NCBI RefSeq assembly: GCF_900119315.1
Contig: NZ_LT827010.1
Coordinates: forward strand, 3,567,001 to 3,631,000
Length of the DNA: 64,000 nt
From: Actinoplanes sp. SE50/110
GTDB taxonomy: Bacteria; Actinomycetota; Actinomycetes; Mycobacteriales; Micromonosporaceae
Reading direction: 5' to 3'
Part shown: positions 18,123 through 26,107 of the stretch, piece by piece
Layout: each line of letters starts with the position of its first letter
Numbering within the stretch: the stretch's first letter is position 1
Notes under the pieces: generated by a model
Told to the model about the DNA's origin: nothing
Database searches by the model: none
The model's input: only the letters and a program-made list of their open reading frames with translations
Translations under genes and position numbers: made by a program

Positions 18123-18234
18123 CGGTCCAACGTACGCCGGACCACGGGTCGGCGACGGCGGCCGCCTGCTGTTCGACGGTCAAGCCGCCGGGCCTCCGGT
18201 CGGCACCAGCGGACGCAGGACACCGGCCGCGGGT

Positions 18235-18600
18235 TCAGTCGCCGTCACTGTCGGCCAGCAGCGCGCGCAGCAGGGCGGCGTCCGCCGGGTCGAGGGTGGC
18301 GGCGAACTGCCGCAGCACGGCGTGGCGTCCCGATCCGGGCGGCAGCGCGGCCCGCATCCGCCCGGCCGCCGCTGTCGCGGCGTCCTCCACCGGCCAGTAT
18401 TCGTGTCCGCGACCGGCCCGCCGGCGCCGCAGCCGCCCTTTGCCGTGCAGCCGGATCAGGATCGTCTGGACGGTGTTGTACGCCAGGTCGTCGCCGACGA
18501 GCAGCTGCACCTGGGCGGCGGTCATCGGCGCGTCGGCCGCCCACAGCGTGGCCATCACGGCCGCTTCCAGGGCGCCGGGCCGCCGCCTGTCGTTCGTCAC
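18235..18600 (-). CDS. BlaI/MecI-family transcriptional repressor
   Basis: A winged-helix repressor of about 121 residues, the normal BlaI length. Family hallmarks are ALEAAVMATLWAADAPMTAAQV, then LAYNTVQTILIRLHGKGRLRR (recognition helix and wing) and the basic segment before YWPVEDAATA. BlaI-type repressors are usually inactivated by a linked BlaR1/M56 membrane peptidase; no such gene is adjacent. The start is GTG 18600 because no ATG in frame fits. It lies 176 bp downstream of the ABC exporter operon on the same strand and may belong with it. Target genes unknown. Confidence 0.8.
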   Translation of the reverse strand: MTNDRRRPGALEAAVMATLWAADAPMTAAQVQLLVGDDLAYNTVQTILIRLHGKGRLRRRRAGRGHEYWPVEDAATAAAGRMRAALPPGSGRHAVLRQFAATLDPADAALLRALLADSDGD

Positions 18601-18776
18601 GACGAGAGAATATCGATTCAGGATCCCGATGGGCGGTACGTGCCAGCCGCCCGCCGCGACCGTGATCCCGACCCTCGACACCGGCGCCCCGGGCCGTCCG
18701 GTCGCCATCGTCGTCACCGGCCCCGGCGCGGTCCTGACCTGCCGGGCTTCCCATGCCGGGGCGGCCGGGACGCCCG

Positions 18777-19676
18777 TCATCCCGGGACGCGGGCGATCCG
18801 CGGCCGGTGGACCGAAGCCAGCACGGCACCCACCAGTCCCGCGCCGGCGGTGACCGCGACCAGCGCCGGGACCGTGCTGATCGGACCGTGGAACGCGGTC
18901 GCCACCAGCATCCCCAGGCTGAAGCCGATCGCCGCGGCGTCCGTCCGGTGCGGCGGGCGCAGGACGAAGACACAGATCCGATTGCCGAGTACGGCCAGGG
19001 CGAACCACGCGCTTGCCTCCAGCACGAATGCCCAGCCGATCAGCAGCGGGTCGGTCCATGCCTCGCCGACGGCCAGCGACCCGACCACCCCGGCCGCGGC
19101 CAGCACGCTCAGCCCGGCGAACACCGCGGTGGCGTGCCGCCGGATCCATCCGGTCAGCGGCCGCGGGATCGGCGGTCCGGCCAGATCCGACAGCCAGTCC
19201 GAGGCCCAGATTCCCGGCGCGCGCCGGGGCAGGCGGCGGCGCAGCAGCAGACCGGTGGCGAGCGCGAGCGCGAGCGTCGCGACGGTGAGGCCGCCGATCA
19301 GCGGGCCGGTCCAGCCGCGCCAGGGGTGTGGCCGGAGAGCGACCGCGATCCATTCGATGACCGCGGTGGCGCCGGCCAGCCCGAGCAGGGCGGCGGCCGC
19401 CCGCCGCAGCTGCCGTTCGCGGTCGTCGTCGCCCGGCGCCCGATGGTGTTCCCGTCCGCGCCTTCCGCCGCCCGCCGCCTGCCACGCGGCCAGCCGTCCG
19501 GCGATCAGCACGGCCAGGACCGGCACGGCGAACACCGTCACCGACAGCACCGTGTTGTACGGGTCGCTCTGCCAGGGGCTGCTCGCCCGTACGTCGCGAA
19601 TCTGCGTCGACAGCACGCTCAGCGTCTCGCTCCCGGCGGCCGCCCCGAGCGCGGCCACGATCGGCGCCCGCCGCAT
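18777..19676 (-). CDS. Integral membrane protein, third gene of the ABC exporter operon
   Basis: A protein of 299 residues with about seven hydrophobic segments (for example TVLSVTVFAVPVLAVLIAGR and AVFAGLSVLAAAGVVGSLAV). No family is recognised. The start ATG 19676 shares a base with the stop of the preceding permease gene (TGATG), so translation is coupled and the two are one operon. It may be a second membrane partner of the ABC transporter or an accessory protein. The frame is open further upstream but runs antisense through the permease gene. Confidence 0.75.
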   Translation of the reverse strand: MRRAPIVAALGAAAGSETLSVLSTQIRDVRASSPWQSDPYNTVLSVTVFAVPVLAVLIAGRLAAWQAAGGGRRGREHHRAPGDDDRERQLRRAAAALLGLAGATAVIEWIAVALRPHPWRGWTGPLIGGLTVATLALALATGLLLRRRLPRRAPGIWASDWLSDLAGPPIPRPLTGWIRRHATAVFAGLSVLAAAGVVGSLAVGEAWTDPLLIGWAFVLEASAWFALAVLGNRICVFVLRPPHRTDAAAIGFSLGMLVATAFHGPISTVPALVAVTAGAGLVGAVLASVHRPRIARVPG

Positions 19677-20371
19677 CAGTCGTTCACGTCCCGCCGCAGG
19701 AACAGCGCGAGCGCGATCGCGTCCAGGGCCAGGAACGGCAGCGTCGCGTGCACGGCCGCGCCGGCCCAGGTGCTGCCGGCCGCGACCCCGCCGAGCGTGA
19801 AGTCCTGCAGCACGTTGCCGGGCAGCCACCGGTCGACGGTCGCCGAGTGTCCCTGCAGCACCGCCTCGGCCGGCAGGATCCAGCCGATCGCCACGGTCAG
19901 CGCCACCGGCACCGACCGGGTCAGCATGCCGGCGGCGTGCCCGAAGACGGCGAGCGCCACGCACGCGAACCCGAGCTGGGCCACCGCGAGTGCCATCGCG
20001 GCCGGGGCCGGCACCGGGCCGAGCAGGCCGCTCACGGCTTCCCCGGCGAGGCCGGTGACCAGGGCGGTGACCAGCCCGAAGGTGGCCGACGCGGCGAGTT
20101 TGCCGAGGAACGTGCCGGGCCGGGTCCGTGCCGAGATCAGCCACGGGCGGATCGTGCCGGAGCCGAAATCGCCGGCGGCGACCACGGCGGCGCGGCCCAG
20201 CACCAGGGTCGCCGTGAAGATGGCGACCTGGCGGAAGCCCCACAGCGGGGTCTGGTGTTGCGGGCCGGCGTTCACCATCGAGAACCAGGTCAGTGCCGTG
20301 CACAGCGCCAGGAACGCGGCGCTGGACCGGCTGAGCGCCCGCAGCGTTTCGGCGCGGTAGGAGCTGATCAT
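19676..20371 (-). CDS. ABC transporter permease (ABC-2 type)
   Basis: A 231-residue membrane protein with six predicted hydrophobic segments, the normal size for ABC-2 type export permeases. The extracytoplasmic and second-helix region (FGSGTIRPWLISARTRPGTF) matches the EY.xGTxR-like region of CcmB/NatB permeases. The start ATG 20371 overlaps the ATPase stop by four bases (ATGA). With the ATPase upstream it forms an exporter, probably for a peptide, lipid or antibiotic. The substrate cannot be inferred. Confidence 0.82.
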   Translation of the reverse strand: MISSYRAETLRALSRSSAAFLALCTALTWFSMVNAGPQHQTPLWGFRQVAIFTATLVLGRAAVVAAGDFGSGTIRPWLISARTRPGTFLGKLAASATFGLVTALVTGLAGEAVSGLLGPVPAPAAMALAVAQLGFACVALAVFGHAAGMLTRSVPVALTVAIGWILPAEAVLQGHSATVDRWLPGNVLQDFTLGGVAAGSTWAGAAVHATLPFLALDAIALALFLRRDVND

Positions 20372-21243
20372 CGACGTACCTCCGCAATCGTCTGGTGGAA
20401 GGCCTCCTCGAGCGTCGGGGCGACATGGCTCAGCTCGACGAGCGTGACGCCGGCCCGCGCGGCGGCCGCGAAGACCCGCGAAGCGGTCCGGTCGGGCCCG
20501 GGCCGGCCGGGGGTGATCCACAGGTGGTCGCCACCGGGCTGCGCGGTGAGACCGTCGTCGTGCAGCGCGCGGGTCAGCCGGTCGCGGTCGCTGGCCCGGA
20601 CCCGCAGCCGGGCCGGACCGACGAAGTCGCCGAACGGCCCGTCGTAGCGGATCCGCCCCCGATGCAGCAGGGTGAGCGCGTCCGCGACCCCGTCGAGTTC
20701 GCGCAGCTGGTGGCTGGAGACGACGACCGCGGTGCCCTGCGCGGCCACCGTCCGCACCAGGTGTCGCAGGTGGACGACGGCCTCCGGGTCGAGCGCGTTG
20801 GCCGGCTCGTCGAGCAGCAGCGCGGCCGGCGCGCCCAGCAGGGCCACGGCGATCGCCAGCCGCTGCCGATACCCCTGGGACAGCGCCCCGGCCCGCCGGT
20901 CGAGCACCTCGGTGACCTGGGCGAGCTCGGCGACCTCGGCCAGCCGGGCGCGGCCGGCCCCGGTGAGGATCCGGTGCATCTCCAGGTTGCGGCGGGCGCT
21001 CAGGCCGGCGTGCAGGGCCGGCGCCTCGATCATCGCGGACAGCGGCCGGTGCCGGGTCACCGTGCCCGAGGTGGGCCGGATCAGCCCGGCCAGCATCCGC
21101 AGCAGGGTGGACTTGCCGGCCCCGTTCAGCCCGACCAGCGCGGTGACCCGGCCGGCGCGCGGCGCCCAGGTCACCGCGTCGACGGCGGTGGTGCGGCGGA
21201 ACCGTTTCGTGACGTTCTCGGCACGGAAGGGAATGTCGGTCAC
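20368..21243 (-). CDS. ABC transporter ATP-binding protein
   Basis: A 291-residue ATPase that powers the permease encoded directly downstream. Walker A is GLNGAGKST, the Q-loop region reads LSAMIEAPAL, the signature is LSQGYRQRL (SQG in place of SGG), Walker B is ALLLDEP with the D-loop ANALDP, and the switch histidine is in VVVSSHQLREL. The C-terminal ~80 residues are the accessory domain common to drug- and bacteriocin-type exporters. First gene of a three-gene operon, divergent from padR across 42 bp, so likely repressed by PadR. Confidence 0.92.
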   Translation of the reverse strand: MTDIPFRAENVTKRFRRTTAVDAVTWAPRAGRVTALVGLNGAGKSTLLRMLAGLIRPTSGTVTRHRPLSAMIEAPALHAGLSARRNLEMHRILTGAGRARLAEVAELAQVTEVLDRRAGALSQGYRQRLAIAVALLGAPAALLLDEPANALDPEAVVHLRHLVRTVAAQGTAVVVSSHQLRELDGVADALTLLHRGRIRYDGPFGDFVGPARLRVRASDRDRLTRALHDDGLTAQPGGDHLWITPGRPGPDRTASRVFAAAARAGVTLVELSHVAPTLEEAFHQTIAEVRR

Positions 21244-21251
21244 GGCGCTAT

Positions 21252-21283
21252 AGTACGCAACGCGTACTACGTGACAAGTAGTA
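21252..21283. promoter_or_regulatory. Overlapping palindromes between the ABC operon and padR (probable PadR operator)
   Basis: Two inverted repeats overlap in the 42-bp divergent gap: AGTACGC-AAC-GCGTACT (21252-21268) and TACTAC-GTGACAA-GTAGTA (21265-21283). PadR repressors bind such AT-containing dyads in their own promoters. The second repeat ends two bases before the padR ATG, so a bound repressor would block both promoters. Confidence 0.65.
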
Positions 21284-21285
21284 AG

Positions 21286-21594
21286 ATGTGGTTCGTGGAA
21301 GCCCGGGACTCACAGATCTTGGTGATGAGCGCGCTGCTCGACGGCCCGCTGCACGGCTATGCGATCAACGTCGCGATCGAGGAGCTGATCGGCGACCGGC
21401 TCGGTCCCGGCAGCCTCTACGGCGCGCTGACCAGGCTCGAAGCCAAAGGGTTGATCGAGTCGCTGCCCGGCCGGGGGCGCCGGCAGCCGGTCCGGCTCAC
21501 CGCGCAGGGCCGCGCGGCGATCGAGCGGGAGCTGCGCGCGATGGCCCGGGTCGCCGACTCCGGCCTGCGCCGGCTCGGCATCCGGCCGGCATGA
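21286..21594 (+). CDS. PadR-family transcriptional regulator
   Basis: A winged-helix regulator of 102 residues, typical of short PadR proteins. The N-terminal helix-turn-helix reads DSQILVMSALLDGPLHGYAI; the wing segment reads GPGSLYGALTRLEAKGLIES, followed by RRQPVRLTAQGRAAIEREL. PadR proteins repress adjacent transporter genes and respond to drugs or phenolics. It is divergent from the ABC exporter, with palindromes in the gap. The ATG at 21286 is used, though GTG 21295 is possible. The stop overlaps the next start by four bases (ATGA). Confidence 0.9.
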   Translation: MWFVEARDSQILVMSALLDGPLHGYAINVAIEELIGDRLGPGSLYGALTRLEAKGLIESLPGRGRRQPVRLTAQGRAAIERELRAMARVADSGLRRLGIRPA

Positions 21595-22349
21595 TCGGGG
21601 CCCGCGGTCTGGTCCGCTGCTATCCGCGCCCGATGCGCGACCGCTGGGGGAGCGGCCTGGAGGACGAGGTCCGCGCCGGCGGCTGGCGCACCGTGCCGAA
21701 CCTGCTGGCCGGCGCCGCCGCCATGTGGCTGCACCCGGTGCTGTGGCCGGCCGGTTCCCCGCTGCAGCGCCGCAGCCGGGCCACGGTCACCGTGTTCCTG
21801 CTGGCCGGGGTCGCCTGGCTGCTCGGCCACCTCCTCGCCGAGGAGGACTCGCTGCTGCCCAGGTCGCTGGCGCACGCCCGGCCGCTGCTGCTCAGCGACC
21901 TGCTGATCAGCGCGGCGCTGCTGCTGGCCGCGCCGTTCCCGCGGCGCACGGCCGCGGCCCTGCGGCAATTGCTGGCGTACGTCGTGCGGCGCCTCGCCGT
22001 GCCCACCCTCGCCGGTCTGGCCATCGTCTGCGTGGCCAACACGGCCGGCCTCGCCGTGCCCCCGGCCGTCCGCCACCTGGCGCTCGGCGTCTGGTGGGCC
22101 ACCCTGCTGGCCGGGGTGGTGCAGACCTGCCGCCTGATCGCCGACCTGGGCGAGGCCACCACCACCGCGCCCCGCCTCAGCTACGGCCTGTGGACCCTCA
22201 CCGCGGCCCTGGCCGCCGGGTCCGCCACCGTCCTGGCCGCCGCCCCGCACTCGGCGCGCCCGCTCACCACGGCCGTCCTCGGGGTGACGATGCTCCTGCT
22301 GACCGTCCCCGCTCTGCTCACCCTGCGCGACCTGTGCGACGTCGCCTGA
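21591..22349 (+). CDS. Integral membrane protein co-transcribed with padR
   Basis: A 252-residue protein with about six hydrophobic segments (such as TVFLLAGVAWLLGHLLAEE and LSYGLWTLTAALAAGSATVL). No family recognised. The N-terminal ~50 residues (GLVRCYPRPMRDRWGSGLEDEV) resemble the start of other actinobacterial membrane proteins encoded after PadR regulators. Translationally coupled to padR by an ATGA overlap, so it belongs to the same operon and may sense stress or assist the divergent exporter. Confidence 0.75.
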   Translation: MIGARGLVRCYPRPMRDRWGSGLEDEVRAGGWRTVPNLLAGAAAMWLHPVLWPAGSPLQRRSRATVTVFLLAGVAWLLGHLLAEEDSLLPRSLAHARPLLLSDLLISAALLLAAPFPRRTAAALRQLLAYVVRRLAVPTLAGLAIVCVANTAGLAVPPAVRHLALGVWWATLLAGVVQTCRLIADLGEATTTAPRLSYGLWTLTAALAAGSATVLAAAPHSARPLTTAVLGVTMLLLTVPALLTLRDLCDVA

Positions 22350-22473
22350 GCCGCGGCGCCCGCGCCCCCGGGGTTTGATGGGATCTTTCCGTTGGTGATA
22401 CATCGACCGGCGCGCCTTCGCGGTCTCCCGTCGACGGAACGGTGAGACCGGCGCGGATGAGGGAGTGCCGGCA

Positions 22474-23086
22474 ATGGCGACACGGGTAGGGCGCCCGGGC
22501 TTGGCGGCCGGCGGCCTGATGCTGACGACGGCGGCCGCTGCGGTCGTTGTTCTCACGGGCGACCGCGCCGTACGCGTTCGGTCTGCTGGTCGGCTTCTGC
22601 GTGGTCCCGTTCGTCCTGCCGATCTTCCTCGCCCTCTGGATACTGGGCGCCGGCCAGCCGGAGACCGACGAGGAGATGTCGGCGGATCCCCTTCTGGTGT
22701 GGCGCCGGGACCGCCACTATGCCCGCGTGGTCAGTGTGGTCGTCGGTGCCTACGTGGCGGCCCTCGGTGGGCTGGTCCTGTACGACCACTACTTCACCGG
22801 CTCGAGCATGACCGCGCCCGCCGGCGCGGCGCTGCTCGGCACGTCGCTCGCCTTCGGCGGCCTGGCCGGTGGCGCCGCCTGCCTGATCTCCGGGGCGACC
22901 TGGCCGACCCGGCTGACGTTCCTGCAGTTGCACCGGTCCGTCGGCACCCCGGTCGCGCTGCTGGCCTTCCTGGAGGATGCGGGTTCCCGCGGGATCCTGC
23001 GGGCGGTCGGTCGGGGCTACGAATTCCGGCACGCCCTGCTGCGCGACTACCTCCTCGCGCACGAACCCCACCCGCCGGGGCCGTGA
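22474..23086 (+). pseudogene. Membrane protein with NACHT-protein-like C-terminal tail, apparently frameshifted
   Basis: ATG 22474 follows a good GAGGGAG site and begins a hydrophobic stretch (GLAAGGLMLTTAAAAVVV), but the rest of the protein lies in another frame that opens after a stop at 22523 and is readable from a weak TTG at 22547. That part has a TM segment (GLLVGFCVVPFVLPIFLALW), further hydrophobic segments, and ends FLEDAGSRGILRAVGRGYEF followed by RHALLRDYL. This tail matches the C-terminus of large actinobacterial NACHT NTPases (pattern FLDDAxRRGVLRQVGxxYQFRHA). The NTPase domain is absent. It may be a decayed or stand-alone module; a sequencing error would also explain the shift. 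Confidence 0.55.
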
Positions 23087-23117
23087 AGCGGGTTCGGCCC
23101 CGCGCGGGAGGTGGCGA

Positions 23118-24080
23118 CTACTGCACGCCGAACCAGATCAGGCCGCCCAGGCCGGCGACCACGCAGTAGATGGCGAACGGGTTCAGCGTCCGGGTCTCGA
23201 AATACCTGGTCAAGAACCGAAGCGAGACGTACGCCGCGACCCCCGCCACCAGGCTGCCGGCCAGGACCGGCCCGGCGATCCCGTGCCCGGCCGGCCCGGC
23301 CAGTTCCGGCAGCTTCAGCACCCCGGCCGCCGCGATCACCGGCGTTGCCAGCAGGAACGCGAAGCGTGCCGCGTCCTCGTGGGACAGCCCGCGCAGCAGG
23401 CCGGCCCCGATCGTCACGCCGGACCGGCTGATCCCCGGCAGCAGCGCCAGGATCTGCGCCGCCCCGATCAGGATCGCCTGCTTCCAGCCCAGCCCGGCGA
23501 GCCGGTGATCGGACTCGACGTCGCCGCCGTGCGCCGAGACCCCGCCGTGCTGCTGGGCGGTCGACCCCACATAGACCCCGTCGCTGCCGACGGCGAGTGG
23601 CACGCGGGGCTCCGGCGTCCGCCGCCGGATCCGCTCCACCCCGGCCAGCAGCAGCCCGTTGACGAGCAGGAAGATCGAGGCCGGCAGCGGCTTGCCCAGC
23701 GCGGTCCGCACGGTGTGCTCCAGGACCAGCCCGGCCAGCCCCACCGGAATGGTCGCCGCGATCAGCAGCCAGGCCAGCCGCTGATCCGGGTTCTCGATCC
23801 GCCGGTCGCGCACCGAGGTGAACAGCCCGCGCACGATCCGCACCCAGTCGGCCCGGAAGAACCACACCAGCGCCGCGGCCGTCGCCACGTGCACCGCCAC
23901 CAGGAACGCCAGGTAGGGCGACTGGTCGGCGCCGAGACTCAGGTCCTGCGCCCACCGCCCGCCGATCAGCGCCGGGATCAGCACGCTGTGCCCGAGACTG
24001 GAGACCGGGAAGAGCTCGGTGACGCCCTGCAGCAGTCCGATGACCACAGCCTCGGCGTAGGTAAGTGACGCGACAGCCAT
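23118..24080 (-). CDS. uppP: Undecaprenyl-diphosphate phosphatase (UppP/BacA)
   Basis: A membrane phosphatase of 320 residues that converts C55-PP to C55-P, recycling the lipid carrier for peptidoglycan and other wall polymers; it can give bacitracin resistance. Family motifs are GLLQGVTELFPVSSLGH (near residue 15), with the catalytic glutamate, and LPGISRSGVTIGAGLLRGL, with the catalytic serine/arginine region. A ~50-residue hydrophilic insert (VGSDGVYVGSTAQQHGG) separates the two halves, as in other actinobacterial UppP. ATG 24080 (MAVASLTYAEAVV) is preferred over 24107. Confidence 0.95.
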   Translation of the reverse strand: MAVASLTYAEAVVIGLLQGVTELFPVSSLGHSVLIPALIGGRWAQDLSLGADQSPYLAFLVAVHVATAAALVWFFRADWVRIVRGLFTSVRDRRIENPDQRLAWLLIAATIPVGLAGLVLEHTVRTALGKPLPASIFLLVNGLLLAGVERIRRRTPEPRVPLAVGSDGVYVGSTAQQHGGVSAHGGDVESDHRLAGLGWKQAILIGAAQILALLPGISRSGVTIGAGLLRGLSHEDAARFAFLLATPVIAAAGVLKLPELAGPAGHGIAGPVLAGSLVAGVAAYVSLRFLTRYFETRTLNPFAIYCVVAGLGGLIWFGVQ

Positions 24081-24264
24081 GACCAGGCATTGTGCCGGAT
24101 CCATCATGAGAAAACCCTGAAGACCCTTGCCGCGTACGTATACCTAGTCCCGCCGCGAGCCCCCTCTAAACCACGGTGACCAGCGAAGATACGCATCCGC
24201 TCCCGATGTGGCAGCCCTCGCGAAATCCGAGGATCGACTCATCACCACCACGAAGGAGCCGGTC

Positions 24265-24435
24265 ATGCTGATCCACCCCGCCATCTCACTCACCCTCGCC
24301 GACGACCACCGCCGCACCCTGATCGCCGAAGCCGACCGCGAGCGCCTGGCCACCGCGGCCCGGGTCCGACGCGGCCGGCGCGGCTCCGGCACCCCGCCGT
24401 CCCCCCAGGCGACACGCCTGATCCCGGCCCGCTGA
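24265..24435 (+). CDS. Small Arg-rich protein of unknown function (56 aa)
   Basis: Starts at ATG 24265, seven bases after AAGGAG. The N-terminal half (MLIHPAISLTLADDHRRTL) is amphipathic; the rest is strongly basic (ATAARVRRGRRGSG). The good ribosome-binding site, the downstream hairpin and the isolation of the gene support it being real. No family recognised; basic proteins of this size may bind nucleic acid or membranes. Confidence 0.6.
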   Translation: MLIHPAISLTLADDHRRTLIAEADRERLATAARVRRGRRGSGTPPSPQATRLIPAR

Positions 24436-24445
24436 CGGGGGAGAG

Positions 24446-24480
24446 GGGGGTGGTGCCGCGTCGCTCGCGGTGCCACCCCC
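24446..24480 (+). terminator. Hairpin after the small Arg-rich gene
   Basis: GGGGGTGG (24446-24453) plus CCGCG pair with CGCGG plus CCACCCCC (24473-24480), with one symmetric TG/TG internal mismatch and a 5-base loop. It lies 11 bp after the stop codon and is followed by TTC. Probable intrinsic terminator. Confidence 0.65.
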
Positions 24481-24570
24481 TTCGGCGTGGACCGGTCCCG
24501 GTGACGAGGGATCGGCAGCGCGTGATGCCGGCCTCGGTCTTTCTCTGAGCGTCGCGACCGTCACCGCTCT

Positions 24571-25851
24571 TCACCAGGTGCCGAAGCGGCGCATCATGTT
24601 ACGCAGGATGGGATGCACGATGTGCCTGCTCTGCGGGTAGACGAATTGAACGGAATCGCGATCGCCGGCCGATTCTGATCCGATCGATTTCAGGCACAGC
24701 GCCATCGAAACGTCCTCCGTGAGTACCGATATCACGGTCTCTTCGCGAAGCGGGTCACTCTCTTCGATCCGTTGGACCTGCACATCAGCGACGGAGGGCA
24801 ACGCTGAGCCGCTGAGCAGACCCAGGTAGGTGAAGTGATCGGCCGCGGCGACGAGTCTCGGAAGCCATCGCGACGGCTGTCCCGGCCCATTGATGGCGCA
24901 CATCACGATGCTCTGCCGACCGCGATCCCCGATGGATGCCAGGACGTGGTCGATCAGGGCGTCGGCCATGTCCGGCCCGGCCACGCGCACCGGCTGTCGG
25001 TGAGCGGCTATGGCGAACGGCGTCTCCCCGTGCACCGGTTCAACGCCTGGCACGAATCGGGACACGGCCGGCGACTGCGCGTACTCGCGGCCCAGCATCA
25101 TCTCCAACGGCCCGGGCCGACCGAACAACCACCCCTGCCCCCATCGCGCGCCCAGAGCCGCGGCGTTCACCTCGTCGTCCGGTGTCTCGATGCCCTCAGC
25201 CAGTACCGTCGCTCCGCTGCGGTCGGCGTATCCCACGACAGCGGCGGCCGTCGCCTGGGTTTTCGGTGAATACGGATCGCGGATCAGATGCATGTCGAGC
25301 TTGACGACATCCGGCTCGACGAGCGGCAGAAACGCCAGCGAGGCAGGGTCGGCACCCACGTCGTCCAACGCGACGGCATTACCGAGGGAATGGACGAGGT
25401 CGGCGAGGCGCAGGACCGCAGCCGGTCGGCTCGTCAGCGCGCGTTCGGTGAACTCCAGCACGATCCGAAAAGGCAGGCTGCTCCGGACCACAGCGGCGAG
25501 GTCCGGAGACATCGGCTGGCTCAATCCGGCGGGCTCGGCATTGACGAACACCAGTGGCGGCACCGGTGGCCCGGCGTCCCGGACCGTCTCCAGCGCGCGG
25601 GCGTAGCACAACTGGTCCAACTCGGTCAGCAAACCGGCCTCGATCGCGGCGGCGAACAGCGCGTCGGGAGTCTCCAGGGCAGAGCCCGCCGGACCACGCG
25701 CCAACGCCTCGACCCCGACGACCGCGTGCGAGCCGAGATCGACGATCGGCTGGAAGACCGGATAGATGGCGCGCTCCGCCACGATCCGCTCGATCAGCGA
25801 CCCCGTGCCCAGTCGCCGTGCCGGCATCGCATTCGACCGCTGTACGGCCAC
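24571..25851 (-). CDS. EAL-domain protein with C-terminal DICT-like sensor domain
   Basis: About 426 residues. The N-terminal ~245 residues are an EAL (c-di-GMP phosphodiesterase) domain: FQPIVDL, VGVEALARG, EFTERAL, LDDVGADPASLAFL, VKLDMHLI, EGIET and GQGWLFGRP. The loop that is normally DDFGTG reads DDVGAD, so activity may be altered. The C-terminal ~170 residues (SIVMCAINGPGQPSRWLPRL onward) resemble the DICT domain often fused to EAL domains and two-component proteins. GTG 25851 has a GGAG site eight bases upstream; ATG 25827 is the alternative. No membrane segment, so cytoplasmic. Either a c-di-GMP hydrolase or a degenerate effector. Confidence 0.82.
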   Translation of the reverse strand: MAVQRSNAMPARRLGTGSLIERIVAERAIYPVFQPIVDLGSHAVVGVEALARGPAGSALETPDALFAAAIEAGLLTELDQLCYARALETVRDAGPPVPPLVFVNAEPAGLSQPMSPDLAAVVRSSLPFRIVLEFTERALTSRPAAVLRLADLVHSLGNAVALDDVGADPASLAFLPLVEPDVVKLDMHLIRDPYSPKTQATAAAVVGYADRSGATVLAEGIETPDDEVNAAALGARWGQGWLFGRPGPLEMMLGREYAQSPAVSRFVPGVEPVHGETPFAIAAHRQPVRVAGPDMADALIDHVLASIGDRGRQSIVMCAINGPGQPSRWLPRLVAAADHFTYLGLLSGSALPSVADVQVQRIEESDPLREETVISVLTEDVSMALCLKSIGSESAGDRDSVQFVYPQSRHIVHPILRNMMRRFGTW

Positions 25852-25939
25852 GTCGCAGCTCCGTTCGGCGAGGGGTTTCCAGTGTCCCGATCGGCACCCG
25901 CGCACAGGACCTGAGGCCGAGACCGCGCGACCGCCCCGC

Positions 25940-26106
25940 TGCGGGCTGCTCAACCTGGCGCGAGAGCTCGGGCTGGAGCGACTTCCGATCGTGTGCGCCG
26001 TGGACACCATCGCCTCGGCGAAGACGATCGAGCGCCACGGCGGCATCCTCGGGACGTCGGCGACAACGGGCACGGTCCGGTGCGGCACTACTGGATCAAG
26101 CTGTAG
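25940..26106 (+). pseudogene. C-terminal remnant of a GNAT acetyltransferase
   Basis: The peptide LGLERLPIVCAVDTIASAKT, followed by IERHGGILG, matches the end of RimJ/RimL-type GNAT enzymes (pattern CDxDNxASxKTIExxGG). The frame then shifts by one near 26050; the other frame continues DVGDNGHGPVRHYWIKL to a TAG at 26104, the family's usual C-terminus. The N-terminal acetyl-CoA-binding region is missing. It lies between the EAL and HAD genes. Confidence 0.7.
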
Positions 26107-26107
26107 C

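Noticed and set aside
19677..20426. Long minus-strand frame that would extend the operon membrane protein by 250 residues
   Set aside because: It is a shadow of the ABC permease in another frame; the start at 19676 is coupled to the permease stop.
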